Source: a virus
Virus record (IMG/VR): IMGVR_UViG_3300037475_000123
Coordinates: 1-40,710 of that record
DNA: 40,710 bases
Direction: 5' to 3' (one strand)
In this document: one piece after another, positions 21,853 to 28,618 of the stretch
Layout of the letters: each line of letters starts with the position of its first letter
Numbering within the stretch: position 1 is the stretch's first letter
Notes under the pieces: model-generated
Told to the model about the DNA's origin: nothing
Database searches by the model: none
What the model saw: only the letters and a program-made list of their open reading frames with translations
Made by a program: the position numbers and the translations under genes

Positions 21853-22090
21853 ACCAGTAGCCAAGTCAATCTTGGTTAAGAGAATACCAGAAGAGAAGGT
21901 GTGCTTGATTATTGTCTCTACGACAAAGAACAAGCCCTTTAAAGTTGAAGTGATATCTATGGGTAAAGCTGTTGAATTAGATGTGGCTGTTGGTGATACG
22001 ATACTGATCACTAGTGGATTTCAATATAACGAGAATGATGAAGAGCACTTGCTGGTGACTGAACGAGAAGTAATTGGGGTGGTGATATGA
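21836..22090 (+). CDS. GroES-like co-chaperonin, 84 aa
   Basis: The chain IRPVAKSILVKRIPEEK, EVISMGKAVELDVAVGDTIL and a final LVTEREVIGVV lines up with the whole cpn10 fold: N-terminal strand (..RP...ILVKR), a mobile-loop region rich in hydrophobics (VCLIIVSTTKNK), a V.VGD strand and the C-terminal strand with the conserved Glu-x-Ile. GroES homologues cap GroEL; phage versions such as T4 gp31 adapt it for capsid folding. It is about 10 residues shorter than usual. Early rightward operon, overlapping both neighbours. Confidence 0.7.
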   Translation: MKMMIRPVAKSILVKRIPEEKVCLIIVSTTKNKPFKVEVISMGKAVELDVAVGDTILITSGFQYNENDEEHLLVTEREVIGVVI

Positions 22091-22293
22091 CTGAAGAAGA
22101 AACTATAGACCAATTGACAAAAGCCAAATTAATTCAAGAAGAAGTGCTCCGGCTTAAGAGCAGACTTTCTAATTTAATGTTAGATTTACAGATGGTTCCC
22201 CATTATGGGATTTTTGTCTCAGATATAGAGCGGTCATCAAATGAAAGAGTCGCGAACTTGAGAATACAATTATGCCAAATTCGGGGAGAATAA
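22087..22293 (+). CDS. Small helical protein, 68 aa (tandem paralogue A)
   Basis: A 68-residue charged coiled protein ending in LRIQLCQIRGE. The last codons (CGGGGAG) double as the ribosome site of the next gene. The following 61-residue protein ends in the same TLCQLRGE pattern, so the two seem to be tandem duplicates. Unrecognised. Confidence 0.65.
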   Translation: MTEEETIDQLTKAKLIQEEVLRLKSRLSNLMLDLQMVPHYGIFVSDIERSSNERVANLRIQLCQIRGE

Positions 22294-22479
22294 ATGGACA
22301 AGCTGCGAGAAGCAAAACTGGTAGATGCAATATCTCAACTGAAATTGATTGAAGACGATTTAGACGTGCTTATCGGTGAAGATGTGGTTAAGCAATCTCT
22401 TATGAGCAATGCCAAGAACTATGTGAATATGGCTATACGCGAGACTAGAGAAACACTGTGTCAACTCCGGGGTGAGTGA
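22294..22479 (+). CDS. Small helical protein, 61 aa (tandem paralogue B)
   Basis: Starts directly after the previous stop. MDKLREAKLVDAISQLKLIE and the C-terminal ETLCQLRGE resemble the preceding protein. Probably helical and oligomeric; no known family. Its terminal GGGGTGAG again forms the Shine-Dalgarno of the next gene. Confidence 0.65.
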   Translation: MDKLREAKLVDAISQLKLIEDDLDVLIGEDVVKQSLMSNAKNYVNMAIRETRETLCQLRGE

Positions 22480-22481
22480 AT

Positions 22482-22802
22482 ATGGGTATGTATTGCTGTT
22501 GTGGAGTAAAAAAAAGAGATGGATGGGTATGTGAATGTGATTGGAATGGATGGTTTTTGTGTTTTGAATCAGAGAATATTCCTAACCCTCCCCCCGTTAA
22601 ATGTCATCCTGATAAAGATGGACTATATGATGTAAGAGTCTTTGAAGACGGAGATTACAATGAGACTGAGAGCGAATTTTGTACCATAGCGAAAAACTGG
22701 GGTGAATATACGAATCAAGCTATTTCAAAATGGAAAATTGTATATGACGATCATTATTGTGGGTTTAGAGGGGTATTTGCTTGGAAGAAAAAAAAGGAAT
22801 GA
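22482..22802 (+). CDS. Cys/Trp-rich small protein, 106 aa
   Basis: The start MGMYCCCGVKKRDGWVCECDWNGW holds five Cys and several Trp residues in the first 25 positions, then an acidic middle (KDGLYDVRVFEDGDYNETESEF) and a basic tail. Possibly metal binding. The ATG at 22482 lies 5 bases after GGGGTGAG; its stop overlaps the next ATG (ATGA). Unrecognised. Confidence 0.65.
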   Translation: MGMYCCCGVKKRDGWVCECDWNGWFLCFESENIPNPPPVKCHPDKDGLYDVRVFEDGDYNETESEFCTIAKNWGEYTNQAISKWKIVYDDHYCGFRGVFAWKKKKE

Positions 22803-23080
22803 ACATGCAACCATTTGACGGTTCTGGTTACGGCATATCAATGTACTGGCGTAACACAATGAAAGATATAGCGAATGACTCTGGAGAATGTTGCCCATGT
22901 TGGAATAACACAGAGCCATTAATCAAATTCATTCCGCCTACATCGCCACGAGAATGCACAGATGTTAATGACTTTAAGATAGCCGTGCAATGCCAACAGA
23001 AGACTGAAGAATGCAAGAAAAGCTTCTCTGCTACAGAGATTGAATTGATTAAGAAATTTAAGGAATTTTACAAGGTTTAA
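22799..23080 (+). CDS. Small protein with Cys motifs, 93 aa
   Basis: Contains SGECCPCWNN (a CxxC-like cluster) and later QCQQKTEECKKSF. An AAAGGA ribosome site sits in the overlap with the previous gene. Reminiscent of short phage proteins with zinc-binding loops, but not assignable. Confidence 0.6.
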   Translation: MNMQPFDGSGYGISMYWRNTMKDIANDSGECCPCWNNTEPLIKFIPPTSPRECTDVNDFKIAVQCQQKTEECKKSFSATEIELIKKFKEFYKV

Positions 23081-23081
23081 C

Positions 23082-23276
23082 ATGGAATGGATTAGCGTTA
23101 AAGAAAGATTACCCCCTGAAAATACACGCGTTTTAGTTTATGAAAAACGGGGTGTTCATGGGGGAAACCCTATAGATATAGAATATATGGATGAATCGGG
23201 TGATTGGGAAGGGCAAGGGATAGTTTCTGGAATAACACATTGGATGCCACTTCCAAAAGAACCTGAAAATATGTAA
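23082..23276 (+). CDS. DUF551 protein, 64 aa (second copy)
   Basis: A compact, complete DUF551 domain: MEWISVKERLPPENTRVLVY at the start and ITHWMPLPKEPE at the end. It follows the preceding stop by one base. The function of the family is unknown; the three divergent copies in this genome are discussed in the findings. Confidence 0.8.
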   Translation: MEWISVKERLPPENTRVLVYEKRGVHGGNPIDIEYMDESGDWEGQGIVSGITHWMPLPKEPENM

Positions 23277-23360
23277 TACAAGCACCCAATTGATCAGTCT
23301 GGGTATCGATATTACATGAAATCAACTAATTCCCCTTTTAATTTTTTTAACGGGGGGACT

Positions 23361-23531
23361 ATGGCTTTAACTTATATAGAACAACAACAACGGCGTAAAG
23401 AACGCTCTAAGATGACTCAAGCCGAGAAATGGCTTACCAAGATGACTCCAGAGAAACCAAATGCTGCAGCAATCGCTTACGCACCATTCAAAGAGCAATG
23501 GCGTCCAAAAAACAATGTATTCAGGGGGTAA
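23361..23531 (+). CDS. AEKWL-type microprotein, copy 1, 56 aa
   Basis: The start at 23361 follows GGGGGG by 2-3 bases. The core KMTQAEKWLTKMTPEKPNAA is shared almost exactly with the 52-residue protein at 26529 and more loosely with the 51-residue protein at 23533. The pattern is a basic N-terminal helix, the (Q/Y)AE(K/R)WL.K..P core and an APF.EQ..PK-type basic tail. No known family comes to mind. Confidence 0.65.
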   Translation: MALTYIEQQQRRKERSKMTQAEKWLTKMTPEKPNAAAIAYAPFKEQWRPKNNVFRG

Positions 23532-23532
23532 A

Positions 23533-23688
23533 ATGACTGAAGAACAATCTGAAGAGAAGCCAAAACATAAACTTACGTATGCAGAGAGATGGCTGGCTAA
23601 GAAAACACCAAAGACTAGTGGGTTCTTTAAAAATACTTCTTATAATAAGCATGTTCATGCGCCAAGACGTAAGGATAAGGATGAATGA
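23533..23688 (+). CDS. AEKWL-type microprotein, copy 2, 51 aa
   Basis: MTEEQSEEKPKHKLTYAERW, then LAKKTPKTSGFFKNT and a His/Arg/Lys-rich tail. The core YAERWLAKKTP aligns with copies 1 and 3. A GGGGG ribosome site lies just upstream. The basic C-terminal half suggests nucleic-acid or membrane-surface contact. Confidence 0.65.
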   Translation: MTEEQSEEKPKHKLTYAERWLAKKTPKTSGFFKNTSYNKHVHAPRRKDKDE

Positions 23689-23914
23689 TGATTATTTTGT
23701 ATTCTATGGAGAAAGATTTTATCCTTCTGGCGGGTGGAAAGACTTTTCAGCAGCATTTAAGTCCTTGGAAGAAGCTGTGGAGTATATAGAAGCTATTGAC
23801 CCGTGTTGCGCTTGGGCTCATGTTATGCATAAGGGTAAAGTTGTAGTAGATGTAATCGAAGTATCTAATATCTATGAAGGCTCTAAGTGGAAGTTTGAAG
23901 ATCCAGATGACTAA
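23681..23914 (+). CDS. Hypothetical protein, 77 aa
   Basis: The start at 23681 lies just after AAGGATAAGG and overlaps the previous gene by 8 bases. The product begins MNDDYFVFYGERFYPSGGWK and contains FKSLEEAVEYIEAIDP and VVVDVIEVSNIYEG, a small alpha/beta domain of the type often found as unknown phage accessory proteins. Confidence 0.65.
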   Translation: MNDDYFVFYGERFYPSGGWKDFSAAFKSLEEAVEYIEAIDPCCAWAHVMHKGKVVVDVIEVSNIYEGSKWKFEDPDD

Positions 23915-24035
23915 AAAGAAGTACCTGAAATCAACACCTAAATACTGCCAGTCACGCATTTGCCGAATCCGTAGATTTTGCAACTGTATGGTTGGCGGCC
24001 ATCGTAAATGGATGGCGTTTAAATATTATGGCTAG
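23907..24035 (+). CDS. Cys-rich basic microprotein, 42 aa
   Basis: The ATG at 23907 overlaps the preceding gene by 8 bases. The product has four Cys residues (positions 13, 18, 24 and 26) in YCQSRICRIRRFCNCMVGGH within a strongly Lys/Arg-rich protein, suggesting a tiny zinc finger. It is the last gene before two terminators. Confidence 0.55.
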   Translation: MTKKKYLKSTPKYCQSRICRIRRFCNCMVGGHRKWMAFKYYG

Positions 24036-24090
24036 TATACTTAAGCCAACAGTATTTTGCACAAATACTTCTCATGATTGTCTATTTCTC

Positions 24091-24130
24091 GCGCTTGGTG
24101 GATGTGGTAGTATGCCAAGCGCTACTTTTT
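24091..24130 (+). terminator. Intrinsic terminator 1
   Basis: GCGCTTGG (24091-24098) pairs with CCAAGCGC (24115-24122), 16-base loop, then TACTTTTT. It ends the early rightward operon. Confidence 0.65.
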
Positions 24131-24158
24131 AAAACAATCAAATATTATATCTAGTTTA

Positions 24159-24191
24159 GGGCTCGCTTAAAACGCGGAGCTCTATTTTTTT
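24159..24191 (+). terminator. Intrinsic terminator 2
   Basis: GGGCTC-GC with GC-G-GAGCTC (24159-24182, one bulged base, one G-U pair) followed by TATTTTTTTG. Tandem to terminator 1, so insulation of the downstream HNH-parA unit is strong. Confidence 0.75.
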
Positions 24192-24192
24192 G

Positions 24193-24222
24193 TAGACATA
24201 AATTATCCACTAAATGTATAAC
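24193..24222 (+). promoter_or_regulatory. Promoter for HNH-parA operon
   Basis: TAGACA (24193-24198), 18-bp spacer, TATAAC (24217-24222), directly after two terminators. AGATC-N5-GATCT (24238-24252) lies at the predicted start region and may be an operator, for example for the RHH proteins. Confidence 0.5.
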
Positions 24223-24257
24223 ATGTATCTAAATGGTAGATCGCTTTGATCTCCATA

Positions 24258-25382
24258 ATGGATAAAAAATATATAAAAGTGAGCTCCTTAAACCACATGA
24301 CATTACATATTGACTATTCAGGGGAAAAAATAGGACGTGTTTTGATTATAGAGGCATTGCCTCGTCTTAAATGGAACTGTCTTTGTGATTGCGGGAATTA
24401 TTTCGTTAGCTCCTCTCAAAGTTTTAAAAGGGGTGAAACTTTTGAATGTAACCCATGTAGGTTTGAAAGAAGGAGAGGAGTTGACTTAACCGGTCGAAAA
24501 TTTGGTAGATGGTCTGTTAAAGAAAGAAAAATAGACTCTAACGGAAAAACAAAATGGTCTGTGCTTTGCGATTGTGGTAATACAGGCTTGGTTTCCACCT
24601 CCAGTTTAGGAAAGAAGGGAAGATCGATGAGTTGTGGGTGCCTTGGAAGAAAACAAAAATCCAAAAGAGCTAATTCTACTCTTTATCCTCCAGAACATTT
24701 AACTTCTGTAACCGACTTATATTGCATTAGAGCACGAATCTTACAAGGGTGTTATAATCCGAACAATGTAGCTTATAATAAATATGGAGCCATAGGAGTT
24801 ACAGTTTGTGATTTATGGAGAAATAGCGCTAAAGACTTCCATGATTGGTGTTTAAAAAACAAATGGAAGAAAGGGGATGTAGTTCATCTTAAACGCGGAA
24901 AGACCGTTTTTTCTCCTGAGAATTGCGCTATTTTACATCCATCCGAAAGTCAGAGAGAACAACTAGCAAAACGTATTACTATAGACGGTGAAAACTTAAA
25001 CGTCTATGAATGGTCAGAAATTTCAGGAATACCAAGACACACAATCTTAGACAGGCTTTGCAAAGGTTATTCTGAATATGAGGCTGTCTTTTGTAAAAGA
25101 CATAAAAATTCAGGAAAAAAATCCTGGCCAGACGAAAAAATAAAAGCTCTATATGAGAGTGGATTATCTATGTCAGATATAGGTAGAAATTTAGGGATTA
25201 ATTACCAATCAATCTCCAAACGACTGAAGGCGATGGGTGTTGAGATCGATAAAAACGGAACTTCTAGAAGGAAATATCCTTTAAAAGCATGTAATACATG
25301 TAATACTGAGTTCCATCCCAATAATTCTAGGGCTAAATTTTGCTTAGAGTGTAGAGAGAAAAAACAAAAGGTAACAATATGA
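24258..25382 (+). CDS. Composite HNH-type endonuclease with zinc ribbons and HTH
   Basis: 374 residues with several modules. Two zinc-ribbon-like repeats come first (CLCDCGNYFV...CNPC and VLCDCGNTGL...SCGCLG; the IGRVLI and GRKFGRWSV starts are typical). An HNH-type core follows (RARILQGCYNPN, YGAIGVTVCDLWRNSAKDFHDW, then SPENCAIL). A NUMOD-like helix comes next (ISGIPRHTILDRLCKGYSEYEA), then an HTH (MSDIGRNLGINYQSISKRL) and a C-terminal CxxC...CxxC finger. This is the build of phage free-standing homing endonucleases. It is odd that it heads the parA operon, overlapping parA by 4 bases. Confidence 0.75.
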   Translation: MDKKYIKVSSLNHMTLHIDYSGEKIGRVLIIEALPRLKWNCLCDCGNYFVSSSQSFKRGETFECNPCRFERRRGVDLTGRKFGRWSVKERKIDSNGKTKWSVLCDCGNTGLVSTSSLGKKGRSMSCGCLGRKQKSKRANSTLYPPEHLTSVTDLYCIRARILQGCYNPNNVAYNKYGAIGVTVCDLWRNSAKDFHDWCLKNKWKKGDVVHLKRGKTVFSPENCAILHPSESQREQLAKRITIDGENLNVYEWSEISGIPRHTILDRLCKGYSEYEAVFCKRHKNSGKKSWPDEKIKALYESGLSMSDIGRNLGINYQSISKRLKAMGVEIDKNGTSRRKYPLKACNTCNTEFHPNNSRAKFCLECREKKQKVTI

Positions 25383-26023
25383 TTTTGGTTATTGGTGGAA
25401 TAAAAGGCGGGTCTGGAAAGACCACCTTAGCAACAAATCTAGCAGTAATGCGATCAAATGCGGGCAAGAAGGTCTTGCTGGTGGACGCAGATGAACAGCG
25501 TTCAGCTTCAACTTTCGCTAGTCAGAGAGAAGCGTCTGGCATTAGCACCTCTTGGTTTACAATTCAATTGGTTGGGCGAAGCGTCCACACTCAGTTGATG
25601 AAATTCAAAGCTGACTTCGACGACATCATTGTTGATGTTGGCGGAAGAACAACTGATTCTCAAGAGTCTGCTCTATTAGCAGCAGACATGTTTCTAATAC
25701 CCTTCAATCCAGCAGCTTTTGATGTATGGACATTGCCAGACGTTAGGAAATTAGTGAGTAGTAAGAGCCTTTCAAATGAGAATCTGAAGAGCTATGCTTT
25801 GGTTAACCGGGCAGACCCAAAAGGGGCTGATACAGAAGAGACAATTTCAATCTTAAATGAATGTGAAGAGTTTCATACTCTAAGATTCACTATTGGAAAT
25901 CGTAAGACTTTTCGTTCTGCAACCAGCGAAGGATTGGCGGTCACAGAGATGAAAATACAAGATAAAAAAGCCATTCAAGAGATTGGACAGTTGTACGAAT
26001 ATGTGTATAACTGGTATATATAG
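25379..26023 (+). CDS. parA: ParA/MinD-family partition ATPase
   Basis: Deviant Walker A KGGSGKTT (residues 9-16), the signature LLVDADEQRSA (about 33-43) and DDIIVDVGGRTTD as Walker B region. At 214 residues it has the size of small plasmid ParA (type Ib) proteins without an N-terminal HTH. Such ATPases form gradients on the nucleoid and segregate plasmids with a DNA-binding partner. Two ribbon-helix-helix genes follow at once, as expected for type Ib systems. It overlaps the HNH gene by 4 bases. Confidence 0.85.
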   Translation: MILVIGGIKGGSGKTTLATNLAVMRSNAGKKVLLVDADEQRSASTFASQREASGISTSWFTIQLVGRSVHTQLMKFKADFDDIIVDVGGRTTDSQESALLAADMFLIPFNPAAFDVWTLPDVRKLVSSKSLSNENLKSYALVNRADPKGADTEETISILNECEEFHTLRFTIGNRKTFRSATSEGLAVTEMKIQDKKAIQEIGQLYEYVYNWYI

Positions 26024-26085
26024 TAGAGATAAGTTTTACCTAGCGTTTGTCTATGGATTACGTAAAGGTTATATAAGAGGTGTAT

Positions 26086-26298
26086 ATGGTGAAGAAGTCT
26101 CCAGAAATGTTAAATAGCCTCATTGCTGTGGATAGAAGGGCAGTAAAAAAGAGTACTTTTATTAGGCTTAGAATTCCTGACGAGTTTCTTGCAGAGATTG
26201 ACAGAGAAGTCGCATCACATAGAGGGCTTAGTAGAACTGCATGGATTTTGGAAGCAATTGATGAATCATTAAAAAGAAAATATGAAGGGAAAATATGA
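26086..26298 (+). CDS. Ribbon-helix-helix DNA-binding protein (ParB/CopG-like), copy 1
   Basis: 70 residues: STFIRLRIPDEFLAEIDREV gives the N-terminal strand and helix A, and HRGLSRTAWILEAIDESL the second helix, a canonical RHH fold with a basic N-terminal tail that could stimulate ParA. GAGG lies 5 bases before the ATG at 26086. The 62 bases between parA and this gene may contain its binding site. It overlaps the next gene by 4 bases. Confidence 0.75.
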   Translation: MVKKSPEMLNSLIAVDRRAVKKSTFIRLRIPDEFLAEIDREVASHRGLSRTAWILEAIDESLKRKYEGKI

Positions 26299-26525
26299 AC
26301 CCAAAAGAGAAAGAAAGCTATTATCAAATGACTAGAGAGTATTTTAAAAAGTGTAAAGAAACTTATGAAAAAAAGTATGAGCCAGAGAAATCTATTATTA
26401 GCGTCGACTTGCCAATAGAAATAGTAGCCGGGATAGATGAAGAGTTAAAGACAAGGCCGGGAATGAGTAGAAGTGCTTGGATAATGGAAGCTGCTATTAA
26501 TTACAGAAACAGAGATAAGGAGTAA
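26295..26525 (+). CDS. Ribbon-helix-helix DNA-binding protein, copy 2
   Basis: 76 residues: a charged N-terminal extension (MTREYFKKCKETYEKKYEPE), then ISVDLPIEIVAGIDEELKTR and PGMSRSAWIMEAA. The RHH part aligns with copy 1 (GLSRTAWILEA versus GMSRSAWIMEA), so the two arose by tandem duplication. Possibly one is the centromere-binding protein and the other a regulator, or they form a heterodimer. Confidence 0.75.
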   Translation: MNPKEKESYYQMTREYFKKCKETYEKKYEPEKSIISVDLPIEIVAGIDEELKTRPGMSRSAWIMEAAINYRNRDKE

Positions 26526-26528
26526 AAC

Positions 26529-26687
26529 ATGAATCCACAAGAAAAAAGAGAAAGAGCAAGCGCTCGTCTAAAAATGACACAAGCAGAAAAGTGGCTATCT
26601 AAAATGTCACCAAAGCCGGGTGCTGCAACTCTTGGGCATGTGCCATTCAATGAGCAGATAAGATCAAAACGAGTTAAGGTTGGTTGA
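26529..26687 (+). CDS. AEKWL-type microprotein, copy 3, 52 aa
   Basis: An ATG at 26529 gives 52 residues whose core KMTQAEKWLSKMSPKP and following AA....VPFNEQ.R.K match copy 1 (23361) nearly residue for residue. Lies 3 bases after the second RHH gene and just before the HAD phosphatase. Confidence 0.65.
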   Translation: MNPQEKRERASARLKMTQAEKWLSKMSPKPGAATLGHVPFNEQIRSKRVKVG

Positions 26688-26689
26688 AT

Positions 26690-27223
26690 ATGATCATATT
26701 CGATTTAGATGGTACTTTAGCTGACTGCGAGCATAGACGGCATTTTATTGAGCCTCTTCATCCTAAGAATATTGATAACGCTGAAATGTTATCGTATAAT
26801 GCTTTTACTGGGGAGCTTGTAAAAGCTATTGGATGGAAACCAGACTGGAAATCCTTCTATGAGGCTTGTGATAAAGATAACGCAGTTTGGCCTTCGATAA
26901 ATATTTTAAACCGTATGTTAATAGATGGCGGTGAAGAAATCAATATTTGGTCTGGAAGATGCGAGTCAGTAAAAGATAAAACAGTATCTTGGTTAAAAGA
27001 TTATTTAGACTGTGATGCATGGTTTTATAGAGATTGTTTAAAAATGCGACCTATAGTGGATTCAACGCCTGATTATGTGCTTAAAGAAAAATGGCTAGAT
27101 GAAACATTAACAACAGGAAAAACAATTGACTATGCATTCGATGACAGGCCAAAAGTAGTCCGCATGTGGCGTCGTAGAGGAATTTTCGTGTTTAACTGCT
27201 TACAGCATGACAGAGAGTTCTAA
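26690..27223 (+). CDS. HAD-family phosphatase, polynucleotide 3'-phosphatase-like
   Basis: Motif I FDLDGTLAD (residues 4-12) with both catalytic Asp, motif II INIWSGRCE, and the late motif AFDDRPKVVRMWRRRGI; DWKSFYEACDKD, MRPIVDSTPDYVLKEKWL and the fold order match the phosphatase domain of T4 PseT/Pnkp. Those enzymes remove 3'-phosphates from nucleic acids, for example during tRNA repair. The kinase domain is absent; 177 residues is normal for the phosphatase alone. The stop overlaps the next gene's ATG by one base. Confidence 0.75.
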   Translation: MIIFDLDGTLADCEHRRHFIEPLHPKNIDNAEMLSYNAFTGELVKAIGWKPDWKSFYEACDKDNAVWPSINILNRMLIDGGEEINIWSGRCESVKDKTVSWLKDYLDCDAWFYRDCLKMRPIVDSTPDYVLKEKWLDETLTTGKTIDYAFDDRPKVVRMWRRRGIFVFNCLQHDREF

Positions 27224-27645
27224 TGGATGATGCTATTGAAAAAGCTGTAAAAGATATCATGGAAAATCACCATAAAATAATTAATGATTGGTGTAAAGCC
27301 TATATGGCTCAGATTTATCAAGAAACGGGATCTATAAAACCCGGAGACTTTATTCTAAACGAACAAGTAGCAATGTTTCATAAGGGTGAAAATTGCATGG
27401 CTAAAAAATATTGGTTTGAACTTAAGGGGATTGACTTTATGGAACCAACAAAACCAGACTACTACAAAGCCAAAGGCATGGAATGCTTTGATATCATTGA
27501 AGCGTATGAGCTTGGATTTAACCTTGGAAATGTAGTAAAATACACCCTACGAGCAGGCAAGAAGGAAGACAAGGTTAAAGACCTCCAGAAAGCCATCGTT
27601 TACCTTCAAAGAGAGATAGAGCTTTCTCAAAAAGGAGAGGTCTAG
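27223..27645 (+). CDS. DUF3310 protein with N-terminal extension, 140 aa
   Basis: The C-terminal half carries the DUF3310 signature: DYYKAKGMECFDIIEAYELG, then FNLGNVVKYTLRAGKK and DLQKAIVYLQREIE. This family is frequent in phages; its function is not settled, although nucleotide-related roles have been suggested. Residues 1-75 are an additional helical part (KDIMENHHKIINDWCKAYM) not normally part of the domain, perhaps a fusion. It overlaps the following small membrane gene by one base. Confidence 0.8.
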   Translation: MDDAIEKAVKDIMENHHKIINDWCKAYMAQIYQETGSIKPGDFILNEQVAMFHKGENCMAKKYWFELKGIDFMEPTKPDYYKAKGMECFDIIEAYELGFNLGNVVKYTLRAGKKEDKVKDLQKAIVYLQREIELSQKGEV

Positions 27646-27764
27646 TGATACTGGTTGTTATTTTTGTCCTTTGGATGGCTAATACTTTACCAACTTCTTT
27701 CCTTCTTGGAGCTGTCGTAGGGCACACGCTTTTATGTATTTTCGTAGAAAAGTCAGAATGCTAA
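27645..27764 (+). CDS. Small membrane protein with GTG start, 39 aa
   Basis: A GTG at 27645 is preceded 7 bases upstream by AGGAG, one of the best ribosome sites in the region. The 39-residue product is almost wholly hydrophobic (two segments around residues 2-12 and 17-33) with a short charged end (VEKSEC). It could be a minimal holin or regulatory membrane peptide; not recognised. Confidence 0.6.
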   Translation: MILVVIFVLWMANTLPTSFLLGAVVGHTLLCIFVEKSEC

Positions 27765-27839
27765 TTTATTTTCAGTAAGTCTTTGAAACACATCAACTTA
27801 GCTATTTTCTCATATTTCACAAATCCAGTATAACAAGGG

Positions 27840-27927
27840 CGTAGTTGATTTTACATACGACTCACGCTTTTTGTTTACGGTTTACAGGGCCCTTGATTTC
27901 TCGGTAGTTTTCAGGGGCCTTGTTTTA
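27840..27927 (+). terminator. Complex terminator/attenuator region
   Basis: First hairpin GCGTAGT (27840-27846) with ACT-C-ACGC (27861-27868) and TTTTTG. A second potential hairpin is GGCCC (27889-27893) with GGGCC (27916-27920), then TTGTTTTA. An upstream CAAGGGC (27835-27841) can alternatively pair with GCCCTTG (27890-27896), which would disrupt the second one. Together they fill the 178-base gap between 27764 and 27943. Confidence 0.5.
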
Positions 27928-27942
27928 TACTAGGATTTGACT

Positions 27943-28143
27943 ATGTACTTACTTCTAATAAAAGAAAAAAACTGTCATGGGACTGAAATTTTTCAACCAT
28001 ATTTCACAGAAGACAGCCTGGCTGTCTCTGACGCACAAAAAGCACATAAAGACAGTTGTCGAATCTATAAGCTAGATAATCTTTCCCAACTACAGACTAT
28101 TGAAGTCTCTTTTAAAGAAACACTTTTATCTCCGGTGGCATAA
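27943..28143 (+). CDS. Hypothetical protein, 66 aa
   Basis: Starts MYLLLIKEKNCHGTEIFQPY; a small alpha/beta protein with no known family. Its stop overlaps the next ATG by one base. First gene after the complex terminator region. Confidence 0.65.
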   Translation: MYLLLIKEKNCHGTEIFQPYFTEDSLAVSDAQKAHKDSCRIYKLDNLSQLQTIEVSFKETLLSPVA

Positions 28144-28370
28144 TGAAGCAATACATGATGATCTTGACAGAAGATATGAAGAAGCGCCTTGAGCTAATCA
28201 TTGGCGGTGGAATTGAGTTTCTAGAAGTGGTTGGAATGACTTCAGTTCAGAATGGGCATAGCTTTGATATTTTAATGACGCCTTCAAATCGCCCAGTTCC
28301 AAATATACTTGAAACTAATGAAGCTGACTTGCCCACTCAAGATGTTATAACCACTGAAGAAGTAGTATAA
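28143..28370 (+). CDS. Hypothetical protein, 75 aa
   Basis: Begins with MKQYMMILTEDMKKRLELII, then GGGIEFLEVVGM and a Pro/Asp-rich C-terminus. Unrecognised. Coupled to the previous gene by a one-base overlap. Confidence 0.65.
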   Translation: MKQYMMILTEDMKKRLELIIGGGIEFLEVVGMTSVQNGHSFDILMTPSNRPVPNILETNEADLPTQDVITTEEVV

Positions 28371-28372
28371 GT

Positions 28373-28618
28373 ATGGATCTTAGTAAAAATTTAATAAGCC
28401 GCCTAGAAGATATTGGTGCTGCTAGGATGCTGGTTGCAGGCATCTTAGGGCACAGTATCTTCGACAACTTATCAAAGCACAACCCATATTGGGAGTCTAC
28501 AGATTCAGTAGCATGTGAAAAACTGTACGATACGCGAGTCGAGCTAGCGTGTATTGAAGATGAATTACTGAAAGTCGCCTCTGTATTAAAGAAGGACTTA
28601 GATGATGTTGAAGATTAA
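28373..28618 (+). CDS. Hypothetical protein, 81 aa
   Basis: A helical, acidic protein (MLVAGILGHSIFDNLSKHNP; ends LKKDLDDVED). It follows the preceding stop by 2 bases and overlaps the small membrane gene at 28605 by 14 bases. Confidence 0.65.
   Translation: MDLSKNLISRLEDIGAARMLVAGILGHSIFDNLSKHNPYWESTDSVACEKLYDTRVELACIEDELLKVASVLKKDLDDVED

Noticed and set aside
24091-24130. Possible tRNA (GCGCTTGG...CCAAGCGC)
   Set aside because: No D- or T-arm can be built; a hairpin plus U-tract fits a terminator.
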